DNA of 64,000 nt from positions 2,812,001-2,876,000 of the forward strand of contig NZ_JAVIZX010000001.1 of assembly GCF_031453675.1 (NCBI RefSeq), in the 5' to 3' direction. The stretch is from Paracidovorax wautersii (GTDB taxonomy: Bacteria > Pseudomonadota > Gammaproteobacteria > Burkholderiales > Burkholderiaceae_C). Shown in pieces: positions 54,764-63,368 of this stretch (the stretch's first letter is position 1; each line of letters opens with the position of its first letter). The position numbers and the translations under genes were made by a program. Under the pieces are notes generated by a model, which worked only from the letters and a program-made list of their open reading frames with translations, was not told the origin of the DNA and did no database searches.

Positions 54764-57216
54764 CCGACCTCCCTCTCAACGAAGAGGAGTGGCACGCCAT
54801 CTGCGACGGCATGGACCAGGCCTTGTGGCTGGTCCATCCTGAGACGCTGCGCATCGTGTATTGCAACCGGGCCGCGGCGGACCTGGCGGACCAAGCGGCC
54901 GCGGCCATGATCGGTACGCCGGTCCAGCAGTTGGCGTCCACGCCCGAGGACCTGTTTTTCTGGAGCCAGCCGCCCGCGGATATCCTGGCGGGCATCCATT
55001 CGGAGTCGGGCCTCGTCACGGCGCAAGGCCGTCTGGTGCCGGTGGAGCGCCGCGTGGCCGCCGTACAGCGCAGGGAGGGCCCTCTGCTGGTGCTGACCAT
55101 GCGCAGCCGGGTGCGCGAAGAGGGGGCCGAGCGCGAACTCGAGACCCTGCTGGCGGAACTGCGCGCAACCCTTGATTCCGCGGCCGACGGCATGCTGGTG
55201 TGCGACATGCAGGGCCGCGTGCGGGCCTTCAACCAACGCTTGGCGCTGCTCTGGGCCATGCCGGATGACCTGCTGCGGCAGCGGGACGACGATGCCGTCC
55301 ACGCTTTCATGGCGTCGCAGGTGGCAGAGCCCTTGCCCTACCGGGAGCGGCTCGCGGCCATTGCCCGGGAACCTCTGCTGGAGACCACCGACGTCTTCGT
55401 GCTTCGCAACGGCACGTCGGTCGAACGCCGTTCCGTACCGCAATTGCTGCACGGGCGGCCGTCGGGGCGCGTGTATTCCTTCCGGGATGTGACCCGGCAG
55501 GCGGAGGCCCAGGCCAGCCTGAGGCTGGCTGCGCAGGTGTTCGAGTCGAGCCTGGACGCCATCTTCATCGCCGACGAATACCACACGCTCATCCGCATGA
55601 ATCCCGGCTGCGAGCGGCTGGTGGAGGATTCGCCCTGCGGGCTGCTGGGCAAGCCGGCGGCTGCCCTCTTCGGCCACGCGGAAGCACGTGAGCTGATGCA
55701 GCGCGTCGTGGCCACCTGGGAACGGGAGGGCTTCTGGGAAGGCGAACTGCTGCTGCCGCGCCGCACCGGACCGGATTGCGCGGTGCATCTGTCCTGGGTG
55801 GCCGTGCGGGACGAGCGGGGACAGGTTGCGCAGAGCATCGGCTTCGTGCGCGATCTGACCGAGCAGCATGCAGCCCAGCAGCGGATCGAGGAGCTGGCCT
55901 ACAGCGACCTGCTGACGGGGCTGCCCAACCGGGTGCTGCTCGCCCGCCGCGTCGATGCCGCGATCGAGGCGGCCGCCCGCGAGCGGGGAACAGGTTTCGC
56001 CATCCTCTTCCTGGACCTCGACCGCTTCAAGAACATCAACGATTCCCTGGGGCATCCGTTCGGCGACCGCGTGCTGCGCCTGGTAGCGCAGCGGCTCCAG
56101 GCCTGCCTGCGGCAGACGGACCTGCTGTGCCGGCTGGGGGGCGACGAATTCGTCATCTACCTCCACGGGGGCGACGAGAGCATTGCGGCCGCCGTGGCGC
56201 AGCGCATCCTGGACGACATGCTGCGCCCGTTCGCGCTGGATGGCATGGGGTTTTCCATCCAGTGCAGCATCGGCGTGTCGCTGTACCCGCAGGACGGCGC
56301 GACGCTGGACGATCTGGTCAAGCAGGCCGACACCGCCATGTACGGCGTGAAGGAGCGAGGCCGGGGCAGCTATGGCTTCTACCAGCCGAAGATGAACGCC
56401 AACCTGCTGTCGCGCATGCAGATGGAACATGCGATGCGGCAGGCGGTGGGGCTCGGCCAGATGGCCGTGCACTACCAGCCGCAGGTCGCCATGGCGTCCG
56501 GCCGCATCGTGGGCGCCGAGGCGCTGTTGCGCTGGACCCATCCCGAGATGGGGGCGGTGTCTCCCGCAGAGTTCATCCCGCTGGCGGAGGAGTCCGGCTA
56601 CATCGTGGCGCTGGGCGCTTGGGTGATGGAGCAGGCCGTCCAGGAGGCCGCGGCGTGGTTGCGGGCCGGAACGCCGGTGGTGGTCGCGGTGAACGTGTCG
56701 GCGCTCGAATTCCGCCAGCCCGGCTTCGTGGAGCACCTCACCCAGCTGCTCAGCCGGCACGGCCTGCCCGCCAGCCTGCTCGAACTGGAACTGACCGAGA
56801 CCATCCTGCTGCAGGACGGGCAGGAGACCGAGCAGCGGCTGTCGGTCCTTTCGGCGTTGGGGGTGGGGCTGGCCATCGACGACTTCGGTACCGGCTATTC
56901 CAGCCTGGCGTATCTGAAGAAGCTGACCATCCACAAGCTGAAGATCGACCAGTCCTTCGTGCGCGGGCTCCCCGAGGACGATGGGGACCGTGCCATCGTG
57001 ACGGCGATCACGAGCATGGGCCGTGCCCTGCATATCGAAGTGGTCGCCGAAGGGGTGGAGACCGAGGCGCAGCGCGTGGCGCTTGCGCACATGGAGTGCC
57101 AGTATTTCCAGGGCTTCTTGTGTGCGCCGGGCCTGCCGGCGGGCGCTTTGCGCACGCTGCTGGCAGAGCGCAAGGCGTACTCGTGGGAGCCGCCGTCACC
57201 GACGCCGTCGGCGTGA
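54760..57216 (+). CDS. PAS-GGDEF-EAL c-di-GMP enzyme
   Basis: This 818-residue soluble protein has three PAS-like sensor domains (about 10-115, 130-245 and 255-375), an intact diguanylate cyclase site GGDEF (460-464) and an intact phosphodiesterase EAL (587-589, GAEALLRW), plus DDFGTGYSSL and TAITSMGRAL motifs. No membrane segment is seen. Bifunctional proteins of this type often have one dominant activity set by the PAS signal. The GTG start overlaps the HD-GYP stop, so the two c-di-GMP proteins are made together, possibly in one complex. Confidence 0.9.
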   Translation: MTDLPLNEEEWHAICDGMDQALWLVHPETLRIVYCNRAAADLADQAAAAMIGTPVQQLASTPEDLFFWSQPPADILAGIHSESGLVTAQGRLVPVERRVAAVQRREGPLLVLTMRSRVREEGAERELETLLAELRATLDSAADGMLVCDMQGRVRAFNQRLALLWAMPDDLLRQRDDDAVHAFMASQVAEPLPYRERLAAIAREPLLETTDVFVLRNGTSVERRSVPQLLHGRPSGRVYSFRDVTRQAEAQASLRLAAQVFESSLDAIFIADEYHTLIRMNPGCERLVEDSPCGLLGKPAAALFGHAEARELMQRVVATWEREGFWEGELLLPRRTGPDCAVHLSWVAVRDERGQVAQSIGFVRDLTEQHAAQQRIEELAYSDLLTGLPNRVLLARRVDAAIEAAARERGTGFAILFLDLDRFKNINDSLGHPFGDRVLRLVAQRLQACLRQTDLLCRLGGDEFVIYLHGGDESIAAAVAQRILDDMLRPFALDGMGFSIQCSIGVSLYPQDGATLDDLVKQADTAMYGVKERGRGSYGFYQPKMNANLLSRMQMEHAMRQAVGLGQMAVHYQPQVAMASGRIVGAEALLRWTHPEMGAVSPAEFIPLAEESGYIVALGAWVMEQAVQEAAAWLRAGTPVVVAVNVSALEFRQPGFVEHLTQLLSRHGLPASLLELELTETILLQDGQETEQRLSVLSALGVGLAIDDFGTGYSSLAYLKKLTIHKLKIDQSFVRGLPEDDGDRAIVTAITSMGRALHIEVVAEGVETEAQRVALAHMECQYFQGFLCAPGLPAGALRTLLAERKAYSWEPPSPTPSA

Positions 57217-57272
57217 TGAAGAATACGCTGCCGCGCTACGGGCGCGTGGGGGCGGATTCAGGGGGAAGAGGT

Positions 57273-57443
57273 GTCTGCGAATGCCACCGGGCCGTCATCC
57301 TGAACCGGGGGTTCAGGTGGGCGAGGGCAGCCAGGCGTTGGGTTCATCTGACGCGAGATGATCACGCTCACCGGGCGATGTACCAGGCCCATGCTCGTTG
57401 AGCATTGGTTCAAGGAAATATAAAGCCCGGCAGCACCGCAGAC
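57273..57443 (-). ncRNA. ssrS: 6S RNA
   Basis: Directly downstream of zapA on its strand, a TACAAT -10 box (57455-57450) with a GTCGAC -35-like box at 18-bp spacing would start an RNA at about 57443. The first seven bases GTCTGCG pair with CGCAGAC at 57279-57273, which closes the long stem of 6S RNA, and the interior holds a large partly paired rod (CATGGGCCTGG, CGCCCGGTGAGC, TGAACCCCCGGTTCA). The zapA-6S order is conserved in beta- and gammaproteobacteria. 6S RNA binds the sigma-70 holoenzyme and mimics open promoter DNA. Ends are estimated to within a few bases. Confidence 0.8.
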
Positions 57444-57497
57444 GCCTCCATTGTAGGCCCGCCTGCGGCGCGCGTCGACGCGCCGGGGGAAGACCCG

Positions 57498-57839
57498 TCA
57501 GAGAAGGCGGCCATCGTCGCCCAGCGCCTCGTCCAGGCGCTGGAGCAACGACGCCATGCGCTGGTCGTCTTCGGGCTGCGGCGGGGCCGCACCGGTGGGT
57601 GGTGCGGGCGGCTGTGGCTGCTGCAAGGCGGGCTGCTGCTCCCGGTCGGCGATGTCGAAGGCCAGGTTGAGCGCGGCCAGCACGGCGATGCGCTCGCGGG
57701 CGCGCACCTTGCCGGCGTCGCGGATGCGCGTCATGGCCGAATCCACGCGCTCGACGGCCTGGAGCAACCGCTCCTCGTGGCCCTCCGGGCAGGCCAGCAG
57801 ATAGCTCTGCTGCATGATCTGAACCTCGATCTGCTTCAT
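57498..57839 (-). CDS. zapA: Cell division protein ZapA
   Basis: This 113-residue protein bundles FtsZ filaments at the division ring. It has the ZapA start MKQIEVQIMQQSYLLACPEGHEERL and the coiled-coil MTRIRDAGKVRARERIAVLAALNLAFDIAD. A Pro/Gln-rich stretch (about 70-90) before the last helix is a local insertion. It overlaps the preceding coiled-coil gene by 4 bp (ATGA) and is followed by 6S RNA. Confidence 0.93.
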   Translation of the reverse strand: MKQIEVQIMQQSYLLACPEGHEERLLQAVERVDSAMTRIRDAGKVRARERIAVLAALNLAFDIADREQQPALQQPQPPAPPTGAAPPQPEDDQRMASLLQRLDEALGDDGRLL

Positions 57840-58066
57840 TCGCCCTCCTTGGCGCCGGGCGTTTCCGGCGAGACGGGCAGACGGTCGAGCAGCGCGTTCA
57901 CGCGGGCCCGGGCGGCCTGCAGCCGCGACTTAAGGGAATCGCGCTCCTGGGTGAGTGCCGTGACCTGCTGCGACAGCAGCGCATTGGTACGCTGCAACTC
58001 GGCGTGGCGCAGGAGCAGGCGTTCGACGCGCTCGGCGATCTGGTCGATGGAAGACGTTGGGGCCAT
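57836..58066 (-). CDS. Short coiled-coil protein paired with ZapA (TIGR02449/ZapB-like)
   Basis: The 76-residue protein is one long heptad-repeat helix (IDQIAERVERLLLRHAELQR, then ALLSQQVTALTQERDSLKSR). Small coiled-coil genes of family TIGR02449 sit just ahead of zapA in related bacteria and resemble ZapB. The ATG at 58066 (MAPTSSID) is chosen; the upstream open frame is Arg-rich without likeness. Confidence 0.82.
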   Translation of the reverse strand: MAPTSSIDQIAERVERLLLRHAELQRTNALLSQQVTALTQERDSLKSRLQAARARVNALLDRLPVSPETPGAKEGE

Positions 58067-58280
58067 ACAGCGGGCGATTGTAGGGTTCGTCCGCCGAACG
58101 GTCATCCAGGCGACGCTGAGCCGGGTCCGCCGCGCGCTGCGCTTCTCTGCTGCGGGCGGTCTGCCGCGTGGCACATCTTCGCCATCGCTGCGGCTAGGGC
58201 GGTGGGTCTGCGCCTTGCAGCGGTCCCCGGCAGAGCGCGCCGCATCGCGGGGCTTGTTCAGCGTCGCCTAGAATCGCGCC

Positions 58281-58495
58281 GTTGGTGCTCGCTGCATGGT
58301 TCGCATGCCGCAGTTCAACGGGAAGCAGGGAGGCGCGCCCTACGGGTTTGCGCTGTGCCTGCGCTGCCCCCGCAACGGTCAGCAGACGGGTCTTCGGGCC
58401 CTCTCTTTCTTCTCAAGCCACTGGTGCCGTGAACAGGCGCTGGGAAGGCGACGAAAGGGTGTTCTGCCAGCCCGGATACCGGCCAACACCAGGGG
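58281..58495 (+). promoter_or_regulatory. Cobalamin riboswitch
   Basis: This RNA element binds adenosylcobalamin and lowers expression of the B12 operon behind it. Landmarks in order are GGTTCGCATGCCG and GGGAAGCAGGG, the core GCGCTGCCCCCGCAACGGT (58361-58379), GCCACTGGTGCCGTGAA and GGGAAGGCGACGAA, and the B12 box AGCCCGGATACCGGCC (58469-58484). TTGGTG near the start can pair with CACCA near the end. Between it and btuB a GCCGGC-GGGGAG-GCCGGC hairpin (58535-58552) may form the expression platform. Nothing else is evident in 58067-58568. Confidence 0.93.
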
Positions 58496-58568
58496 GTCGT
58501 GGCGTCGATGGATGCCGTGGCCTGTCAGCCCATTGCCGGCGGGGAGGCCGGCGCGGGTATTTCACGCA

Positions 58569-60467
58569 ATGACCACCATGTTCTCGACCCTCTCGAGCGT
58601 GCGCGCGGCCCCCGGTGCCCGCCCACGCGCCGTGGCCCTCGCCACTGCCTGCCTGTGTTCCCTGTCCGCCCTTGCCGCGGACCAGATCCCTTCTTCCGAT
58701 GTGGCTTCGATGCCTGACACGGTGGTGACCGCCACCCGCACGGCGCAGCCGCTGTCCGACCTGGTCGCCGATGTCTCGGTGGTCGACCGCGAAGCGCTGG
58801 ACCGCAGCGGCGCGGCGGCGCTGGAAGATGTGCTCGGCCGCCTGCCGGGCGTCGAACTGGTGCGCAACGGCGGACCCGGCTCCACGACCAGCGTGTACCT
58901 GCGCGGCGCCAACAATGAGTTCACCGCGGTCTATGTGGACGGCATCCGCCTCGATACCCAGAGCGGCTCGGGCGGCGCGCCGTGGGAGGCCCTGCCGCTG
59001 GATGCCATCGACCGCATCGAGGTCCTGCGTGGCCCGGCCGGCGCGGTGTACGGGTCGGACGCCATCGGGGGCGTGATCCAGGTGTTCACCCGCAAAGGGG
59101 AAGCGGGCGTGCGCCCTTACGCCAGCGTAGGCGCCGGCAGCCAGAGCACATACCGCGCCTCGGCGGGCGTCAGCGGCGGCGCGGGCGCATGGGACTATGC
59201 GCTGGGTCTGAGCCATGTGGACAGCGAGGGCTTCAACTCGCGCACCACGGCCACCGCCAACCCCGACAAGGACGGCTATCGCCGCATGGCGGGCAGCGGC
59301 CGCCTGGGTTGGCAGGTGGCGCCCGGCCAGCGGCTGGACGCTACGCTGCTGTACGCCGACACGCATAGTGGGTACGACAGCACCAGCCGCACGGCCGACG
59401 ACCGCAGCCGCAACCGGCTGCAGGCGGTGGGCCTGAACTGGCAGGCACGCTGGAGCGAGCGCTACAGTACTTTGATGACGGCCAGCGAATCCCGCAGCGA
59501 CTACCGCACGCGCCCCTCCGTGTACGACACGCGGACGGTGCTGCGCAATTACCTGTTCCAGAACCAGTGGGCGCTGGGCGCGGGCCAGCAACTGACGGCG
59601 TCGCTGGAGCGGCGCGAGGACCAATTGACCAACACCAGCATCGAAGGCAACGAGCGCGAGCGCCACCAGGACGCCCTGGCCCTGGGCTACGGCCTGCGCC
59701 ATGGCGCTCACACCGTTCAGCTCAACGCCCGCCATGACCGCGACAGCGAGTTCGGCGGCAAGAGCACCGGCAGCGCCGGGTACGGATACGAGTTCGCGCC
59801 ACAGTGGCGGGCCACCGCGTCCGTGGGCACCGCTTTCCGCGCGCCCACGCTGTACCAGCGCTTCAGCATGTACGGCGAGGGCAGCCTGCGCCCGCAGGAG
59901 GGCCGCAATGCCGAGCTGGGCCTGCGCTGGGCGCGCGGTGGCGACAGCTTCTCGGCCACGGCCTACCGCAACCGCGTGCGCAATCTCATCAACTGGACGG
60001 GCGGCACGGGTGCCTGCGCGGGTAATGACGGGCCCTTCGGCGGCTGCTACGCCAACGTGGGCCGGGCGCGCTACGAGGGCGTGACGCTGGCCGGGGCCTA
60101 CCGCCTCGGCGCAGCGGTGCGCCTGCGCGGCTCGGTCGACTTCCAGAACCCGCGTGACGAGGCCACCGGCAAGCTGCTGGCACGCCGCGCCAAGCGCCAC
60201 GCCGTGCTGGGCGCCGACACCGACGTGGCCGGCTGGACGCTGGGCGCCGAAGCGCAGGCCACCGGCCGCCGCTTCGACAACGCGGCCAACACCAGGCGCC
60301 TGGGCGGCTACACCGTGCTCAACCTGTCGGCCAGCCGCACGCTGGGCCGTGACCTGCGCCTGCAGGCCCGGCTAGACAACCTCGCAGACAAGGCCTATCA
60401 GCTGGCTGACACCTACGCCACGCCCGGCCGCACGTTCTACGTGGGGCTGGCGTGGGCGCCGCAGTGA
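58569..60467 (+). CDS. btuB: TonB-dependent vitamin B12 receptor
   Basis: This is a 632-residue outer-membrane receptor for cobalamin. It has a signal peptide (ending ALAADQ), the TonB box and plug start MPDTVVTATRTAQPLSDLVADVSVVDRE, plug motifs LPGVELVRNGGPGSTTSVYLRGANNEFTAVYVDG and RVEVLRGPAGAVYGSDAIGG, and a barrel. The size is like E. coli BtuB and smaller than siderophore receptors. The upstream cobalamin riboswitch and following cob and btuFC genes fix the substrate. The stop overlaps cobB by TGATG. Confidence 0.95.
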   Translation: MTTMFSTLSSVRAAPGARPRAVALATACLCSLSALAADQIPSSDVASMPDTVVTATRTAQPLSDLVADVSVVDREALDRSGAAALEDVLGRLPGVELVRNGGPGSTTSVYLRGANNEFTAVYVDGIRLDTQSGSGGAPWEALPLDAIDRIEVLRGPAGAVYGSDAIGGVIQVFTRKGEAGVRPYASVGAGSQSTYRASAGVSGGAGAWDYALGLSHVDSEGFNSRTTATANPDKDGYRRMAGSGRLGWQVAPGQRLDATLLYADTHSGYDSTSRTADDRSRNRLQAVGLNWQARWSERYSTLMTASESRSDYRTRPSVYDTRTVLRNYLFQNQWALGAGQQLTASLERREDQLTNTSIEGNERERHQDALALGYGLRHGAHTVQLNARHDRDSEFGGKSTGSAGYGYEFAPQWRATASVGTAFRAPTLYQRFSMYGEGSLRPQEGRNAELGLRWARGGDSFSATAYRNRVRNLINWTGGTGACAGNDGPFGGCYANVGRARYEGVTLAGAYRLGAAVRLRGSVDFQNPRDEATGKLLARRAKRHAVLGADTDVAGWTLGAEAQATGRRFDNAANTRRLGGYTVLNLSASRTLGRDLRLQARLDNLADKAYQLADTYATPGRTFYVGLAWAPQ

Positions 60468-61873
60468 TGGCGCCGGGCTCCCACGCCGGCAGCGCCCGCT
60501 GCCCGGCCCTGGTGGTGGCGGCGCCAGCCTCCGGACAGGGCAAGACCACGGTCACCGCCGCGCTGGCGCGCCTGCATGCGCGCCAGGGCCGGCGGGTACA
60601 GGTGTTCAAGTGCGGGCCGGATTTCCTCGACCCCCACTGGCACGCCCTGGCCAGCGGCCGGCCGGTGCACCAGCTCGACCTGTGGATGACCGGCGAGGAC
60701 GACTGCGCGCGCCGCCTGCATGCCGCAGCGCAGGCATCCGACTTGGTGCTGATCGAAGGGGTGATGGGCCTGTTCGACGGCGAGCGCAGCGTGGCCGACC
60801 TGGCCCAGCGCTTTGGCATTCCCGTGCTGGCGGTGATCGATGCCTCCGCCATGGGGGGCACACTGGCCGCCATCGTGCACGGCCTCAAGCACTACCGGCC
60901 GGGCCTGCCCTGGGCGGGCGTGCTGGCCAACCGCGTGGCCACGGAGCGCCACATCGACCTGCTGCGCAGTGGCCTGGGCGATGCGCAGGACTGGCTGGGC
61001 GCCTTGCCCCGCGTGGTGCCGCAGGCGGGTTCCGCCACAGCGGCCGGCCCGCTGCGCTCCCCCGGCGCACTGCTGCCCGAACGCCACCTGGGGCTGGTGG
61101 CCGCCCACGAGCTGCACGACAGCCTGGAGCGCCTGGACGCCGCGGCCGATGCGCTGCTGAACACGCCGCTGGGCCAGATGGACCTGGCTGCGCTGGGGCA
61201 GCGCTGGTCCGTAGACTTTGCTGCGCCCACCGAGCCGCCCGGCGCAGCGCAACCGCGGCTGCTGCAGGGGCGCCGCGTCGCCGTGGGCGGGGACGAGGCC
61301 TTCTGCTTCGTCTACCAGGCCAACCTGGACACCCTGGCCGCGCTGGGGGCCGAGGTGGTGCGCTTTTCGCCGCTGCGCGATACGGCGCTGCCCCCTTGCG
61401 ACGCCGTGTGGCTGCCCGGCGGCTACCCCGAGCTGCATGCCGACACGCTGGCCGCCAACACCGGCATGCGCGATGCGCTGCACGCCCATGTGGCCGCAGG
61501 CCGGCCGCTGTGGGCCGAGTGCGGCGGCATGATGGCGCTGATGGAGTCGATCACGCTGGCCGACGGCCAGCACAAGCCCCTGTGGGGCCTGCTGCCGGGC
61601 CACGTGCGCATGCAGCGCCGCCTGGCCGCGCTGGGGCCGCAGCAACTGGACCTGGGCGGCCACGTGCTGCGCGGGCACACTTTTCACTATTCGACCTGCG
61701 ACAGCGCAGCCCCGGTGCGCACCTGCACGGCGCGCCCCGGCCAGGCGCCCGAGCCCGCCGTGGGCGAGGCGCTGTACCGGCGCGGCAGCGTGCATGCCAG
61801 CTATTTCCATGCGTGGTTCGCGTCCAGCCCGCAGGCCACGGCGCTGCTGCTGGGCGGGGAGGGCGGGGCATGA
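60467..61873 (+). CDS. cobB: Cobyrinate a,c-diamide synthase
   Basis: This amidates the a- and c-side chains of cobyrinate with glutamine and ATP. The 468-residue enzyme has an N-terminal P-loop ATPase (VVAAPASGQGKTTVTAAL) with KCGPDFLDPHWH and EGVMGLFDG, and a C-terminal class I glutamine amidotransferase domain (WLPGGYPELHADTLAAN, AECGGMMALME with the active-site Cys, GHTFHYS). Since the window holds only this and cobU of the pathway, the operon may salvage late precursors. Confidence 0.95.
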   Translation: MAPGSHAGSARCPALVVAAPASGQGKTTVTAALARLHARQGRRVQVFKCGPDFLDPHWHALASGRPVHQLDLWMTGEDDCARRLHAAAQASDLVLIEGVMGLFDGERSVADLAQRFGIPVLAVIDASAMGGTLAAIVHGLKHYRPGLPWAGVLANRVATERHIDLLRSGLGDAQDWLGALPRVVPQAGSATAAGPLRSPGALLPERHLGLVAAHELHDSLERLDAAADALLNTPLGQMDLAALGQRWSVDFAAPTEPPGAAQPRLLQGRRVAVGGDEAFCFVYQANLDTLAALGAEVVRFSPLRDTALPPCDAVWLPGGYPELHADTLAANTGMRDALHAHVAAGRPLWAECGGMMALMESITLADGQHKPLWGLLPGHVRMQRRLAALGPQQLDLGGHVLRGHTFHYSTCDSAAPVRTCTARPGQAPEPAVGEALYRRGSVHASYFHAWFASSPQATALLLGGEGGA

Positions 61874-62472
61874 GCCATGCGTTGCGCCCCATCGCCCGTA
61901 GCGAGCTGATCCTGGGCGGGCAAAAGAGCGGCAAGTCGCGCCGCGCCGAACTGCTGGCACGCCAGTGGCTGCAGGCCTCGCCGCAGCACCGGGCGCTGCT
62001 GGTCGCCACCGGCCAGCCCTGGGACGACGAGATGCGCGCGCGCATCGAGCGCCACCAGCGCGAACGCGCCGAACGCGTGCCCGGCCTGGCCACGCTGGAG
62101 GAGCCGCGCGACCTTGCCGCCGCCCTGGCCCGGCACAGCCGCGCCGACACGCTGATCGTGGTGGACTGCCTGACGCTGTGGCTCACCAACTGGCTCATGC
62201 CGATGGAATCATCCGAATCCAAGCCAAATAGGCCTCTAGCCCTTGACTGGAAAGCGCAGTGCGCTCTCTTTTTGGAAGCGGTTCAGGCCGCGCCCGGCCC
62301 GGTGGTGCTGGTGGGCAACGAGATCGGCCTGGGCGTGATTCCTATGGGCCGCGAGGTGCGCGCCTTCGTGGATGCGCTGGGCGTGCTCAACCAGCGCGCG
62401 GCCGCGGCCTGCGCGCGCGTGACGCTGGTGGCAGCAGGCCTGCCGCTGACGCTGAAGGACGAGGCGCCATGA
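61870..62472 (+). CDS. cobU: Adenosylcobinamide kinase/guanylyltransferase with an in-frame repeat insertion
   Basis: CobU phosphorylates adenosylcobinamide and activates it with GTP for nucleotide-loop assembly. The 200-residue protein has a P-loop LILGGQKSGKSRRAE (about 13-27), ATGQPWDDEMRARIERHQRER with the guanylated-His region, VVDCLTLWLTNWL, VVLVGNEIGLGVIPMGREVR and a normal end. Residues about 118-136 (KPNRPLALDWKAQCALFLEA) are encoded by a dispersed repeat at the loop after NWLM, where relatives are shorter. The repeat-derived part keeps the frame. ATGA overlaps link it with cobB and btuF. Confidence 0.93.
   Translation: MSHALRPIARSELILGGQKSGKSRRAELLARQWLQASPQHRALLVATGQPWDDEMRARIERHQRERAERVPGLATLEEPRDLAAALARHSRADTLIVVDCLTLWLTNWLMPMESSESKPNRPLALDWKAQCALFLEAVQAAPGPVVLVGNEIGLGVIPMGREVRAFVDALGVLNQRAAAACARVTLVAAGLPLTLKDEAP
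62223..62278 (+). repeat. Dispersed double-hairpin repeat, copy E (inside cobU)
   Basis: GCCAAATAGGCCTCTAGCCC, TTGACTGG and AAAGCGC match the first hairpin of the family in plus orientation; the second hairpin (GCTCTCTTTTTGGAAGC) is diverged. The reading frame is the same as in the crotonase gene (PNRPLALDWKAQ against PNQAAAPVHQTP). Confidence 0.75.
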
Positions 62473-63364
62473 ACCGCTCTCCCGCCGTGGTGCGCCGCTG
62501 GATGGCCGGCGTGCTGTGCGCCCTGGCCTGTGCCACCGCCGGTGCGGCCGCCGCGCAGGCGATCGACGTGACCGATGGCCGCGGCCGCCGCGTGCATTTC
62601 GACCGCCCGCCCGAGCGCATCGTCAGCCTGCTGCCCTCGCTGACGGAGAGCGTGTGCGAGCTGGGCCAATGCCATCGCCTGGTCGGCGTGGACCGCTATT
62701 CCAACTGGCCGGCGGCGGTGCAGCGGCTGCCGCAGATGGGCGGTGGCATCGATCCGAATGTCGAGGCCATCGTCGCGCTGCGGCCCGATGTGGTGCTGCT
62801 GTCCGCCAGCACCCGCGCCAGCGACCGGCTGGAGGCGCTCGGCGTGAAGGTCGTCGCGCTCGAGCCCAAGACCCATGCCGACGTGCGCCAGGTGCTGACC
62901 ACGCTGGGCGCGATGCTGGCCGTGCCGCCGCAGGAGGGCGCCGAGCGGCTGTGGCGCGTGATCGACGCCGGCGTGCAGGCGGCTGCGCAATCGCTGCCGG
63001 CCCGGGCCCGCGGCGCGCGCGTGTATTTCGAGGTGAGCCGCGGCCCGTACGCGGCCGGCACGGCGTCCTTCATCGGCGAGACGCTGGCGCGCCTGGGCGC
63101 GCGCAACGTGGTCGGGCCCGAACTGGGGCCGTTCCCGCGGCTCAACCCCGAGTTCGTCGTGCGTGCCCGTCCGGACGTGCTCATGGTGGGCAACCGCAGC
63201 ATGCAGCCCATGGTGATGTACCCGGGCTGGCAGGCACTGCCCGCCGTGCGCGACCAGCGCCTGTGCGTGTTCGGCCCGCAGGAGTCCGACATCGTTGTGC
63301 GCCCGGGGCCGCGCATGGCCGAGGCCGCGCGCCTGATGGCCCGCTGCCTGGCGGACAAGGCGCC

Positions 63365-63368
<4 letters not shown>
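62469..63368 (+). CDS. btuF: Periplasmic vitamin B12-binding protein
   Basis: The 299-residue class III binding protein delivers cobalamin from BtuB to BtuCD. It has a signal peptide (about 1-30, ending AAAQA), the start VTDGRGRRVHFDRPPERIVSLLPSLTESVCELG, and VEAIVALRPDVVLLSAST, which are BtuF-like; a helical linker joins the lobes. Starts at an ATGA overlap with cobU and ends in one with btuC. Confidence 0.93.

Noticed and set aside
54712-57090. A 792-codon minus-strand frame opposite the GGDEF-EAL gene
   Set aside because: It is the shadow of an unmistakable GGDEF-EAL protein and is His/Gln/Arg-rich.
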